Made by a program: the position numbers and the translations under genes. The notes beneath the pieces are model-generated. The model did no database searches and had not been told where the DNA came from. It saw nothing but the letters and a program-made list of their open reading frames with translations. Source: Epidermidibacterium keratini (GTDB taxonomy: Bacteria; Actinomycetota; Actinomycetes; Mycobacteriales; Antricoccaceae). From it: 64,000 nt of DNA. The DNA lies in contig NZ_CP047156.1 in the NCBI RefSeq assembly GCF_009834025.1, positions 1,984,001-2,048,000 of the forward strand. Direction: 5' to 3'. Within the stretch, counting starts at the first letter, position 1. Each line of letters opens with the position of its first letter. Below, piece after piece: positions 53,877 through 63,103 of this stretch.

Positions 53877-54536
53877 TTATGCCGGAAGCAAAACCTGGTC
53901 GATGATGTAGACCGTAGCGTTCGCGGTCTGCACGTTGCCACAGACGACCTTCGCGTTGCCGACGGTGAAGTCCTCACCCGAGCCGGTCACGGTGATCGTG
54001 GTGCCGGCCAGGGTCTGGTGGTCACCGGCGAGCTGGTCAGGCGAAAGCTTGCCCTGAACCACGTGGTTGGTCAGGATCGTGGTCAGCATGCCCGACGGGT
54101 CGGCCATCGCCGCGTTGAGCGCATCCGGTGGTACGGCGGCAAAGGCGTCGTTGGTCGGCGCGAAGACCGTGATGTCCTGGGTGGTGTTCAGCGTCTCAGC
54201 GAGTCCCGCAGTCTGAACCGCGCTGACCAAGGTGCTCAGCACCGGGTTGTTGCTCGCAGCAGTCGCGACCGGGTCGGTCGCCATGCCCTGGAACGATCCC
54301 GGACCATCGGCGGGTACGGCGGAGCAACCCGGTCCGAACGGCTCGGACATCGCCGAGTCGCTGCCGGACGCGCTTTCCGAGCCGCTCGAGCTCGAGGTCT
54401 CGTCGGCCATGGACGACGTGGTGCTCGAGTCGCCGGAGCCGCTCGAGGAGCTATCGGAACCGCTGCAGGCGGCGAGTGAGAGGGGAAGCGCCAGCGCGAA
54501 CGCGGCGACTGAGGCGCGACGAAGTTTGGTAGCCAT
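53877..54536 (-). CDS. Fasciclin-domain lipoprotein (MPT83/MPT70-like)
   Basis: A 219-residue surface lipoprotein. The signal is RRASVAAFALALPLSLAAC, with the lipidated Cys near residue 24, then a Ser-rich linker of about 45 residues. The FAS1 domain has NPVLSTLVSAVQTAGLAETL, DITVFAPTNDAFAAVP and YIIDQVLLPA, the conserved H1 and H2 regions. Such proteins are adhesive or host/surface-interacting. It ends 24 bp before sigK and is probably under SigK control. Confidence 0.92.
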   Translation of the reverse strand: MATKLRRASVAAFALALPLSLAACSGSDSSSSGSGDSSTTSSMADETSSSSGSESASGSDSAMSEPFGPGCSAVPADGPGSFQGMATDPVATAASNNPVLSTLVSAVQTAGLAETLNTTQDITVFAPTNDAFAAVPPDALNAAMADPSGMLTTILTNHVVQGKLSPDQLAGDHQTLAGTTITVTGSGEDFTVGNAKVVCGNVQTANATVYIIDQVLLPA

Positions 54537-54684
54537 GTGGCTCGACTCCTTGTCGATGGGGGCGGGTGTTTGTTTGTCTGTCTGTTACGCCGGGGATTCG
54601 CCGCCGCTGCCGCATCGGATTGGACTTTGCTTAAATATCTGGAAAGTTTTAATCCACCGAGCCGCGTAGGGGTGAGGCTGCGAG

Positions 54685-56301
54685 CTACGCGATCATCGTG
54701 ACGATCGAGTGCCAACCGGTTGCGCCGCTGGGAAACGGCGTCGCTTTCGCATCGGTCTGCGTCTCGCCGGTCGTGTCGGTTGCCCTGGAGGACAAGGTAT
54801 GTCGGCCGGGCGTGGCATCCCATTCGATGTACCACTGGCGCCAGTAGTCGATCCCAGCGTCCGGCCCGAGGGTCGCCTCCTGCCATTCGCCATCGTCGAC
54901 CCGCACTTCGACCTTCGTGATCCCACGCTGCTGTGCCCAGGCGACACCGCCGATGATCGTCGGGCCGGCCGGGTTGGTCTCAAGCCCGCGGGGAGTGTCG
55001 ATGCGCGACTGCGTCAGGACCGGCGCGTCGATCACCCAGTCGCGGTCCGTCCAGTACGCCGACTCCTTGGCATACGTGGTCGCGGTCATCGAGGTGATCC
55101 ACTTCGTCGAGCCGACAAAGCCAAACAGGCCAGGGGTTACCAGGCGCACGGGGAACCCGTGGGTGGGCGACAGCGGTTCGCCGTTCATCGCGACGGCAAG
55201 CAGGGCGTCCCGGTCGTCGGTGAGCGCCTGGATCGGCGTGGAGATCGTGATTCCGTCATCGGCGCTGCTGAGGATCTGATCGACACCCTTGCCGACGCCC
55301 ACCTGGTCGAGCAGCTCGCGGACCGGGACGCCGAGCCACCGCGCGGCGCCGACGTACCCGCCGCCCACCTCGTTGCTGACGCACGTCATCGTGATGTCCT
55401 TCTCGATCATCGGCATCTCGAGCAGGTCGGCGTAGCTAAGCGTGAGCGGTTTGTCGACGTCACCGTCGATGGTCAGCTGCCAGGTGTTCTGGTCGATGCG
55501 CGGCACGCTGAGCGCGATGTCGACGCGATAGAAGTCGTCGTTAGGGGTGACGAACTTAGAGATTCCGTCGTACTTGGTCTCCAGGCCCGCCGGCAGAGGG
55601 GCGAGCGAGTTCGTCGGCTTCGGCAGGTCCTTGGCCGTGATCGATGGCGCGGCGGGCGCGCCGACGCGCTGGCCGAGGAACCCGAGGGCGGCCGCGCCGG
55701 CGGTCGTACCTGCAGCGGCGATGAGGAACTTGCGCCGGTCGGCGGCCCACAGAGCGCCGGTCTCCCGCGCGTTGTGATCGGTCGGCGACTCGGGAAGCTC
55801 CTCAGCAGTGCCTTCTTCGGATGTCGCGTCGGAAAGCAAGAATCGCTTATGCAGTAGGAAAAGTAGGCCGCTCATTGTGGCGGCGGCGATGAGTGACGGC
55901 ACGGCGTCGACGATCCGCCCGGTGGGGCGGGTAGCGGCGATGACTGCGCCGATGAGGATCAGCGCCGCACCGAGCACGAGTGCGAGCCGCAGCTTGGTCC
56001 GGGCGAGTACGCCGACCGCAGCTGCGAGCACGAGGCTGACGACCGTGACTGAGGCGATCAGGACCGGCTTGTCGGCGTTTCCGAACGTCGAGACCGCCCA
56101 CTCCTTGACCGGCGTCGGCGCGAGGTCGATGACGTAAGAGCCGACCGCGAGCAAGGGCGAGGCCGGCGGGTAGAGCAGCCCGGCGACGACGTGGCCGACT
56201 CCCATAGCAGCAAGCGCTGAGACGACCCCAGCGACGGCGTACGCCCACCGTGGCGCTCGGCGCGCCGCAGCGGCGTCTGGGCGCTGATCGGTGATCGTCA
56301 T
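54685..56301 (-). CDS. Membrane-anchored molybdopterin oxidoreductase (sulfite-oxidase/YedY-like)
   Basis: A 538-residue protein. The first 160 residues contain four to five hydrophobic helices. A twin-arginine-like motif, DRRKFLIAAAGTTAGAA, follows, and then a catalytic domain of the sulfite-oxidase fold with the molybdenum-ligand Cys in ITMTCVSNEVGGGYVGAARW. The C-terminal immunoglobulin-like dimer domain starts near TIIGGVAWAQQRGITKVEVR. The electron donor is unknown. It lies upstream of the fasciclin-sigK-rskA genes in the same direction with 148 bp between. Confidence 0.9.
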   Translation of the reverse strand: MTITDQRPDAAAARRAPRWAYAVAGVVSALAAMGVGHVVAGLLYPPASPLLAVGSYVIDLAPTPVKEWAVSTFGNADKPVLIASVTVVSLVLAAAVGVLARTKLRLALVLGAALILIGAVIAATRPTGRIVDAVPSLIAAATMSGLLFLLHKRFLLSDATSEEGTAEELPESPTDHNARETGALWAADRRKFLIAAAGTTAGAAALGFLGQRVGAPAAPSITAKDLPKPTNSLAPLPAGLETKYDGISKFVTPNDDFYRVDIALSVPRIDQNTWQLTIDGDVDKPLTLSYADLLEMPMIEKDITMTCVSNEVGGGYVGAARWLGVPVRELLDQVGVGKGVDQILSSADDGITISTPIQALTDDRDALLAVAMNGEPLSPTHGFPVRLVTPGLFGFVGSTKWITSMTATTYAKESAYWTDRDWVIDAPVLTQSRIDTPRGLETNPAGPTIIGGVAWAQQRGITKVEVRVDDGEWQEATLGPDAGIDYWRQWYIEWDATPGRHTLSSRATDTTGETQTDAKATPFPSGATGWHSIVTMIA

Positions 56302-56379
56302 GGAAGTAGTTCGGTGTCTCGTCGTGTCCGGATTGGCAACGCGTCCCGTGACAATGTGGGTGCTCGTTACGCTTGATGG

Positions 56380-57189
56380 GTGACTGCGTATGCCGCCTCA
56401 TTCCTGCCCACGTGGCTCAACCCGGAAATCTTGCTGATGAAGCTCGGACCCTGGGTCGTGCTGGGCGTCTGCGCGATCCTGTTTGCCGAGTGTGGGCTGC
56501 TGGTGGGGTTCTTCTTGCCAGGTGACACGTTGCTGTTCTTCACCGGCATATTTCACGCGTCCGGGATAATCACGACGTCCTTGTGGCTGCTGTTCATCTA
56601 CATGGTCGCGGCGGCGTTTGCGGGCAACATGGTCGGTTACGGAATCGGCTACAAGCTCGGGCCGGCGGTGTTCTCCCGGCCCGATGCGAGGCTGCTGAAG
56701 CCGGAATACATCGAGAGATCCGCTGCGATGTTTGAGAAGTACGGCAAGCCGGCGGTCGTGCTCAGCCGGTTTGTCCCGGTCGTGCGCACCATCACCCCGC
56801 CCATGGCCGGTGCTTCGAAGATGCACGGGCGGATCTACGCGCTCTACTCGTTCCTCGGCGGAATCCTGTGGGTCGTGTCGATAACGCTGCTCGGCATCTG
56901 GCTCGGGCAGGTCGCGTTCATCCGCGAGAACCTCGACCTCATCATCGTGGGAGCCGTCGCGGTCGTGGTGCTCGCCACCGCGGGCCCGGCGATCTGGCAC
57001 CTCATCGAACGGCGCCGGCGGCTTGCAAAGATGACCCCGCAGCAGCGAGCGGCCGAGCGGGCGCAGATCGAGGACCGGGCAACGGTCGAGGCCCCGGATG
57101 AGCTGGGCGGCTACGACCCCGAGAAGCACGGTGCGACTCCGCAGCAGCACGGCCCTGGCGATGACGTGCCGCCGCGCGAGGATCGCTGA
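56380..57189 (+). CDS. DedA-family membrane protein
   Basis: A 269-residue membrane protein. It has the family N-terminal block FAECGLLVGFFLPGDTLLFF, the GNMVGYGIGYKLGP region and the amphipathic re-entrant motif FVPVVRTITPPMAGASKM, with Arg and Pro residues thought to matter for lipid or proton-coupled transport. The cytoplasmic tail is charged (RRRRLAKMTPQQRAAER). The start is GTG at 56380. Its last 188 bases overlap the convergent DUF998 gene. Confidence 0.9.
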   Translation: MTAYAASFLPTWLNPEILLMKLGPWVVLGVCAILFAECGLLVGFFLPGDTLLFFTGIFHASGIITTSLWLLFIYMVAAAFAGNMVGYGIGYKLGPAVFSRPDARLLKPEYIERSAAMFEKYGKPAVVLSRFVPVVRTITPPMAGASKMHGRIYALYSFLGGILWVVSITLLGIWLGQVAFIRENLDLIIVGAVAVVVLATAGPAIWHLIERRRRLAKMTPQQRAAERAQIEDRATVEAPDELGGYDPEKHGATPQQHGPGDDVPPREDR

Positions 57190-57814
57190 GGCGCGCGCCG
57201 ATGAGTGCCACCGCGAGGGCGTAGTCCAGCAGCATGACCCGCTGCGGTACGCCGCGCCACTGTGAGATGCCCAGGAAGTCCGGAGCGAAGGTTGCGATGA
57301 TCGTCAACGCCAAGACCACGGCGGCGATCACCAGCAGCACCGTCAGTACGCCGCTGGCCGCCCGACTGGTTGCCAGCACCGCGCAGATCAGGATCGCGAG
57401 GAGCGCAAACGCCGTCCCCGCCGCATAGCGGTGAATCTGTGCGCTCAGCGAGAGCGGTCCGTTGCCGACATCGGTCGGGAAGACGACGACGAGCACGAGG
57501 GTGAGCGCGGCGCCGTACGCCGCCCATCGGCCCACTCGAGGCAGCCGGTCGGCGAGAGCGACGCAGGCGGCCGCGAGCGCCGTACACCCGAGGCCAAACA
57601 GCCCAGCAGACAGGCGATGTACGCCGTACATGCTCATCGTCTGGTCGATGGGGTCGACTGCCCCGATCGCGACCACGTGGACCAGTGCCATGGCGATGAT
57701 CGAGATCAGTGCAAGCGGTGCGGCAAAAGAGGCGAGGGTCCAGGTAGCGGTTCTCGAAGCAGGCGGGCTCGTGGCGGTGGTCTGGGTGGCGTGGCTGGCC
57801 AACGTGATCGACAT
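57002..57814 (-). CDS. DUF998-family membrane protein with antisense C-terminal tail
   Basis: A 270-residue frame. Residues 1-200 are a six-helix membrane protein: FAAPLALISIIAMALVHVVA, MYGVHRLSAGLFGLGCTALA and TIIATFAPDFLGISQWRG, the DUF998 layout. After RLSDPRAAARHRQG there is a 60-residue Pro/Arg/Ser-rich tail that is antisense to the DedA gene and probably does not reflect function. ATG 57814 was chosen over an upstream start. Function unknown. Confidence 0.72.
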   Translation of the reverse strand: MSITLASHATQTTATSPPASRTATWTLASFAAPLALISIIAMALVHVVAIGAVDPIDQTMSMYGVHRLSAGLFGLGCTALAAACVALADRLPRVGRWAAYGAALTLVLVVVFPTDVGNGPLSLSAQIHRYAAGTAFALLAILICAVLATSRAASGVLTVLLVIAAVVLALTIIATFAPDFLGISQWRGVPQRVMLLDYALAVALIGARLSDPRAAARHRQGRAAAESHRASRGRSRPAHPGPRPLPGPRSAPARPLAAAGSSLQAAGAVR

Positions 57815-57955
57815 GCCAGCAGACTCGGCGGCAAGTGGCACCCGGCGCATCGCACTGCAGCGGGCACCTGAGACTCACTCACCGGTGCTAGTGCGCAGCG
57901 CAAAGTCGTACTTGAGGGTGATGTTTCGCGACGTGACGCCGTCTACCGTGAACTC

Positions 57956-59269
57956 GTGCGATTCCTTACCAGCAATGACCAGGCCGAGCGGCGGTCGGCG
58001 ACGCGACTGCTGTCGCGAGCCCGGGTCGTCACCGGTGCCTTCCCCGCTACGTCTCCCAACGACACTGCGCGCAGCGGAGGCGCCGGACACCCGCGTGCCC
58101 GGATCACCTTCGGGGTGCTCATCACGATCGCGGTCATTCTTTACGCCGTGCAGGCGCCCGTGCTCGGTGCGGCGTACGGCGCCGGTGCGTTCGGGATGCT
58201 GCTGGCGCTGCCGGGCTCGATCGCCGTCGTCCTCGCCCGCACCAACGCCCCCGCGGCGGTCGGGCTCGTGCTCGCCGGGACAATCGTGATCGCGCTGACC
58301 GTCCACCGGGCCGAGAGCCTCCCGTTTCCGTGGACCGTGCCGGCGATGCTTGCGATGTTCGTGTGCTGCCTGATCCTCGGGTACGCCGTGGATCTGCGGC
58401 AGGCCAGCTTGACCTGGGGCGTGACCCTGGCGATCACGGTGCCGCTCGAGTTCGTTCGGATGGGCCGCCTCACCGACCCGTGGTACGTGCTTGTCTCAGT
58501 CGGCACGTGCGCCGTACTGCTCGGCATCGGCATCCGGATGCTCCGCGCTTCTGAAGCACGGGCCGACGCCCAGGCCGAGATCGGTGCGCAGGAGCGGGAG
58601 CGGCGCGAGATCCTCGAAGAGAAGGCAAAGATGGCGCGCGAGCTGCACGATGTCGTCGCCCACCACATGTCGGTCATCACGGTGCAGGCCGCGTCGGCGG
58701 AGTACCGGCACGCGGGGCTGCCGGCCGACGTGCGTGACGAGTTCCGGGCGATCAGCGAGCAGAGCCGCAGCTCGCTTGCCGAGCTGCGCCGAATCCTCGG
58801 CGTACTGCGCGGAGACGATGCGGCCCTGGCGCTGGCGCCGCAGCCGGGAGTGGGCGACCTGCCGCGCGTCATCGAGCATGTCGAGCGGGCCGGCACTCCC
58901 GTCGAGCTCGTGGTTGCCGACCTTGACGGGTTGGCCGAGTCGGTGTCGATCGCGACCTACCGGATCGTGCAGGAGTCGCTGAGCAACGTCGTGCGGCACG
59001 CGCCCGGTGCGCGCGCTCGCATCGTGATCGACCGTACGCCGTCCGCCATAGAGCTCACCGTCACCAACACGGCAGGTCAGGGCATTATCGACGCTTTCCC
59101 CAGCGGTGGTCACGGGATCCGCGGAATGAAGGAGCGCGCCCTCGCGCTCGGCGGCACCCTGAGCGCGGGCCCCCGGGCCGACGGCGGCTTCGTGGTGAGC
59201 GCCTGGCTGCCGCTGCAGCCGATGAGCGGTGAGCGTGCCGATGTCGAGTACGCCGGTGGCAGGCGGTGA
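57956..59269 (+). CDS. NarL-type sensor histidine kinase
   Basis: A 437-residue membrane sensor. Basic N-terminus, then about six hydrophobic helices to residue 200, a short coiled stretch (EIGAQERERREILEEKAKMA), the HisKA_3 box ARELHDVVAHHMSVITVQAA with the phospho-acceptor His, and an ATPase domain with YRIVQESLSNVVRHAPG and GHGIRGMKERALAL. The start is GTG at 57956. It overlaps the next gene (TGA/GTG), its cognate regulator. Confidence 0.9.
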   Translation: MRFLTSNDQAERRSATRLLSRARVVTGAFPATSPNDTARSGGAGHPRARITFGVLITIAVILYAVQAPVLGAAYGAGAFGMLLALPGSIAVVLARTNAPAAVGLVLAGTIVIALTVHRAESLPFPWTVPAMLAMFVCCLILGYAVDLRQASLTWGVTLAITVPLEFVRMGRLTDPWYVLVSVGTCAVLLGIGIRMLRASEARADAQAEIGAQERERREILEEKAKMARELHDVVAHHMSVITVQAASAEYRHAGLPADVRDEFRAISEQSRSSLAELRRILGVLRGDDAALALAPQPGVGDLPRVIEHVERAGTPVELVVADLDGLAESVSIATYRIVQESLSNVVRHAPGARARIVIDRTPSAIELTVTNTAGQGIIDAFPSGGHGIRGMKERALALGGTLSAGPRADGGFVVSAWLPLQPMSGERADVEYAGGRR

Positions 59270-59925
59270 GCACCAAGGTCCTCATCGTTGACGACCAGCA
59301 GATGGTGCGGGCGGGGTTCGGCGCGCTGCTCGACGCGCAGGCGGATATCGACGTGGTCGCCGATGCCGCTGATGGAGCGGCCGGGGTCGCGGCCGCGCGC
59401 TCACACCGCCCAGATGTGGTGCTCATGGATGTGCGCATGCCGGTGATGGATGGGCTCGAGGCGACGCGCCAGATCCTCGCGGGCTCTGACCCGCCGCGCG
59501 TGGTCATGCTGACGACCTTCGATATTGACGATTATGTATATACCGCGCTTCGGCTTGGTGCCAGCGGTTTCTTGCTCAAGGACGCTCCGCCCGCCGACCT
59601 GATCTCAGCGGTGCGCATCGCGGCCGAGGGCAACGCGCTGCTCGCGCCGACCGTGACGCGGCGGATGATCGAGCAGTTCGCGCGCTCGCAGCCCGCGACG
59701 GCGCCATCGGTCGAGCTCAACGCGCTTACCGCCCGCGAGCTCGACGTACTCCGCCTCGTCGCCAAGGGGCTCTCGAACGCCGAGATCGCCGGATCGCTGG
59801 TGGTGGCTGAGCAGACGGTCAAGACGCATCTGGGCCGGGTGTTCACCAAGCTCGGGCTGCGCGACCGGGCGCAGGCGGTGGTCTATGCCTACGAGTCGCG
59901 GCTCATCACCGCCGGCGACGGTTAA
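59266..59925 (+). CDS. NarL/LuxR-family response regulator
   Basis: A 219-residue regulator. The receiver has VDDQQMVRAG, the phospho-acceptor Asp in DVVLMDVRMPVMDG and the Lys in LLKDAPPADL. The DNA-binding domain is LTARELDVLRLVAKGLSNAE followed by GSLVVAEQTVKTHLGRVF. The GTG at 59266 overlaps the kinase stop. It probably controls nearby transport or membrane genes, but no site was identified. Confidence 0.92.
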   Translation: MSTKVLIVDDQQMVRAGFGALLDAQADIDVVADAADGAAGVAAARSHRPDVVLMDVRMPVMDGLEATRQILAGSDPPRVVMLTTFDIDDYVYTALRLGASGFLLKDAPPADLISAVRIAAEGNALLAPTVTRRMIEQFARSQPATAPSVELNALTARELDVLRLVAKGLSNAEIAGSLVVAEQTVKTHLGRVFTKLGLRDRAQAVVYAYESRLITAGDG

Positions 59926-59955
59926 CTGGCATTCACCGGTGCCTACGATGAGTCA

Positions 59956-61161
59956 ATGTTGGAGCGGCGTACCCCGGTAGCGACTCGGCGGCTGATCATG
60001 CTCGGCCCCGCGTTCGTGGTAGCGACCGCGTTTATCGACCCGGGCAACGTCGCGACCAACGTCGTGGCTGGCTCGGAGTACGGCTACCTGCTGGTGTGGG
60101 TCGTGGTGACGGCGTGCGTCGTCGGCGCCTTCGTGCAGTACCTGGCCGCCAAGCTCGGCTTCGCGACCGGACGCTCGCTCGCGGCGGCTTGCCGTGAGCG
60201 CTACCCGCGGCCGGTCTCCTATGCGCTGTGGGTGATCGCCGAGCTGATCATCATCATGACCGACGTTGCGGAGTTCGTCGGCGGCGCGCTTGCGCTCTAC
60301 ATGCTGTTCGGCGTACCGCTGATCGCCGGGACGGTCATCATCGCGCTGTCCACCATCATCGTGATCGCGCTGCGCGTGCGCGGTCGGCACATCTTCCCTG
60401 CCTTCGCGATCGCGCTGCTCTTTGCCGTCGCGGCGTCGATCGGCGTACTGCTGTTCCGAGTCGGGCTGGACTGGGGCGGTGCGGCTCGCGGTCTCGTGCC
60501 CGGCTTCGCCGACGGTGGCAGCGTGCTGCTCGCCGCGGGCATCGTCGGCGCCACCGTGATGCCCCACGCGCTGTTCTTGCACTCGACCCTGGCCAAGCCG
60601 AGGGCGGCAGGCGACGAGGCACGCTCCTTCATCGCGACCACCGTCCGAGGCGTACGCCGAGACGTCGTCGCCGCGATGGCGGTCGCCGGCCTGGTCAACG
60701 TCGCGATCCTGCTCGTTGCCGTGCAGATCCCGGCGGCGTCCGGCACGACATTGCCCGGGGCGCAGGACTTCCTGAGCGCTCAGCACGGCAGCGTGTTCGG
60801 GGTGGTCTTCGGGACTGCGCTGCTCGCGTCGGCACTTGCCTCCGCGTGCACCGGCGTCTACAGCGGGCAGACCGTAATGGCCGACTTCCTCGGCGTACGA
60901 GTGAATGTCTGGCTGCGCCGAGTGCTCACCGTGCTGCCGTCACTGGTCATCGTGATGCTGGTATCCAACCCGACGCAAGCCCTCGTGCTCAGTCAGGTCG
61001 GGCTGAGCGTGCTGCTGCCGTTTGCGCTGATCCCGCTCGTGCATCTCACCTCGGACGGCGCGTTGATGGGCCAGCTGCGCAACCGTCTTGCCACGACGGT
61101 GCTTGCCGGTGTGGTTGCCACGCTGATCATTGCGCTCAACGTCGTACTGCTCGTCGTCTAG
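59956..61161 (+). CDS. mntH: Nramp-family divalent metal transporter
   Basis: A 401-residue, eleven-helix proton-coupled Mn/Fe importer. The TM1 metal motif is FIDPGNVATNVVAG (DPGN) and the TM6 motif GATVMPHALFLHST (MPH), both intact, with the consensus transport loop in the region VFGTALLASALASACTGVYS. The ATG at 59956 lies 30 bp after the regulator gene. No Mn riboswitch or MntR box was recognised upstream. A palindromic element follows the stop. Confidence 0.9.
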   Translation: MLERRTPVATRRLIMLGPAFVVATAFIDPGNVATNVVAGSEYGYLLVWVVVTACVVGAFVQYLAAKLGFATGRSLAAACRERYPRPVSYALWVIAELIIIMTDVAEFVGGALALYMLFGVPLIAGTVIIALSTIIVIALRVRGRHIFPAFAIALLFAVAASIGVLLFRVGLDWGGAARGLVPGFADGGSVLLAAGIVGATVMPHALFLHSTLAKPRAAGDEARSFIATTVRGVRRDVVAAMAVAGLVNVAILLVAVQIPAASGTTLPGAQDFLSAQHGSVFGVVFGTALLASALASACTGVYSGQTVMADFLGVRVNVWLRRVLTVLPSLVIVMLVSNPTQALVLSQVGLSVLLPFALIPLVHLTSDGALMGQLRNRLATTVLAGVVATLIIALNVVLLVV

Positions 61162-61181
61162 ACGTCCTAGCCGTCAGTCGC

Positions 61182-61256
61182 GTGCAAAATCGCACCCCTC
61201 CCGGGGCTCCGCGACGGATATCGGCGAGCTCCCCCTTCTGCGGTGCGACTTTGCAC
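61182..61256. repeat. Long palindromic element (f), CTGCGGTG family
   Basis: Arms 61182-61196 (GTGCAAAATCGCACC) and 61242-61256 pair over 15 bp with one mismatch and enclose 45 bp containing GCGACGGATATCGGCG. It is homologous to element (e) in arms and core. It lies between the Nramp stop and the LysR start. Confidence 0.85.
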
Positions 61257-61283
61257 AGCTATGACGGCGTCTAGGCTCGCGGA

Positions 61284-62168
61284 GTGATCAGTACGTCGGA
61301 GATCGAGTACGTGCTCGCCCTGGAGGCGCACCGCTCGTTTACCTCTGCGGCCCAGGCGCTCGGTATCTCCCAACCGGCGCTGACCGTCGCGATCGGAAAA
61401 CTCGAAAAGAAGCTGGGGTTCTTGCTGTTTCGACGCACCGGCTCCGGGGTCGAGCTCACCTCTGCCGGCGAGGCGTTGCTGCCGGACGTGCGCCGTGCGC
61501 GTGATGCAGTGCGCGTGGTCGAGTACGCCGCCGAGCAGGTGGCCGACGCCCGGCTGGGGGCGTTGCGGATCGCGTGTCGGCCCACCCTCGCTCGAGAGCC
61601 CGTGGCACGACTGGTGGGTGGTTTCTTCGGGGAGTACGGCGCTCTGGAACTGGAGATTGCCAATATCGGGTGGCACAGCAGCGCTTATCGGATGCTCCGC
61701 GCCGGCCTGGGCGATGTGGCGATCACGACCGCCGATGACGATCTAGATGGGCTCGAGGTCGAATCACTCGGCGACCTTCCCCTGGTGGCGGTCGTCCCGC
61801 CGGACGCCGAGCTTGGCGATGAACCGAGCCTGGAAGAGGTCATCGAACTCGGGCTGCTCAGCATGAGCGGTTACGGCGTCATCAGTCGCGCAGTGGATGT
61901 CGCGATCGGCTCCCACCGGGTCGCGGAGGCGACGATCCTGCAGTCGGACTACCAGGCGCTCTTGACCGAGCTGGCCCGTCAGGGGCGCGGCGTTGTGTTC
62001 GTGCCGGAGGCGACCGGTCTGACCTACCAACGACTGGGCGCGCGGGTGGTCGTCACCGCGCGGCAGCCGGTGGTGCAGGTCGTCGCCGGGCACCTGGCAG
62101 GTCACCGTCCGCCTGCGATCGAGCGGTTCCTGGACCACGCTCACCGGCACTTCGCGGTCCCGCGATGA
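61284..62168 (+). CDS. LysR-family transcriptional regulator
   Basis: A 294-residue regulator. The helix-turn-helix is YVLALEAHRSFTSAAQALGI with SQPALTVAIGKLEKKLGFLL, followed by an effector domain (GALRIACRPTLAREPVARLV). The start is GTG at 61284, just after element (f). It overlaps the next LysR gene by four bases, so the two are co-expressed. Confidence 0.88.
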   Translation: MISTSEIEYVLALEAHRSFTSAAQALGISQPALTVAIGKLEKKLGFLLFRRTGSGVELTSAGEALLPDVRRARDAVRVVEYAAEQVADARLGALRIACRPTLAREPVARLVGGFFGEYGALELEIANIGWHSSAYRMLRAGLGDVAITTADDDLDGLEVESLGDLPLVAVVPPDAELGDEPSLEEVIELGLLSMSGYGVISRAVDVAIGSHRVAEATILQSDYQALLTELARQGRGVVFVPEATGLTYQRLGARVVVTARQPVVQVVAGHLAGHRPPAIERFLDHAHRHFAVPR

Positions 62169-63103
62169 CGACCTCACGGATCGAGCGACGCCATCTCGCC
62201 GCGATCGCAGCGCTGCGCGGCGACGGAGGTTTCGCCAGGGCCGCGGAGCGGCTGTTTGTCACGCCGTCGACACTGGCAGCAACCTTGCGTCAGCTAGAGC
62301 GGATGATCGGCAGTCGGCTGGTGGAACGCACCAGTGGGGGAATGCGGCTCAATGCGCGGGGCCGGGAGGTCGCCGAGACCGCTGCCGAGGCGCTGCGCGC
62401 GATGGACGGCGTCCTGCAGGACGCGCGACGATCCTCGATGTCCGAATCCGGGTCGCTCTTCGTGCAGATGACCCCGATGCTGGCCGAGGGCCTCGGCGCT
62501 GACCTGCTGGCTTCCTTGATGGCCGCGCGTCCGCAGCTGCGTCTGGCAGTGCGCGCCCTGCGCCGGCCGATCGTGGCCAACGTCGCGCTCGCGGTAGCGG
62601 CTGGTGAGGTGGATGTCGGGCTGACCGAACACCTCGTCCGCCCACCCGACGGGTTGGTGCACGTGCCTCTCGGGACGGTCGAGATGGCATACGTCTTTCC
62701 AGCCGCTACCGGTATCCGGCCGCGTCGTACGACGCTGAAGCATCTCGAGCAGTTCGGGCTCATCGTCGCGCCGTACTTCGAGTCCAGTGACGTCTACGCC
62801 GAGCTGCGCACCCGCTCGTCGACGATCGACACCGTCGTGCGCGCCCGTGTCGCCGAGCGGCCCGCGTTCGTGGAGCTCGCGCTCGGTGGGATCGGCGGAT
62901 TTCTGTCGGAGTTCCCACCGCGTGCCGAGCTGACAGAGCTGGGCCTGCACGTGGCCCGGTTTGCCGAGCCCATCATCCGTCGGTTCGCGACCGTCGCGCG
63001 GGCCGACGACCGCCGCACCATGATCACCGACGTGCTCGCCGCGTCCGAACAGCTGGCCCAGTCGACGGTACGCCGCAGATCCGGCGACGACGCCTCCCTA
63101 TAA
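62165..63103 (+). CDS. LysR-family transcriptional regulator
   Basis: A 312-residue regulator. The N-terminal helix-turn-helix is IAALRGDGGFARAAERLFVT with PSTLAATLRQLERMIGSRLV; the effector domain begins near SGSLFVQMTPMLAEGLGADL. The ATG at 62165 overlaps the upstream LysR stop. It lies 113 bp before an MFS gene in the same direction, its most likely target. Two LysR genes in tandem overlap are unusual and might form a joint switch. Confidence 0.88.
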   Translation: MTTSRIERRHLAAIAALRGDGGFARAAERLFVTPSTLAATLRQLERMIGSRLVERTSGGMRLNARGREVAETAAEALRAMDGVLQDARRSSMSESGSLFVQMTPMLAEGLGADLLASLMAARPQLRLAVRALRRPIVANVALAVAAGEVDVGLTEHLVRPPDGLVHVPLGTVEMAYVFPAATGIRPRRTTLKHLEQFGLIVAPYFESSDVYAELRTRSSTIDTVVRARVAERPAFVELALGGIGGFLSEFPPRAELTELGLHVARFAEPIIRRFATVARADDRRTMITDVLAASEQLAQSTVRRRSGDDASL

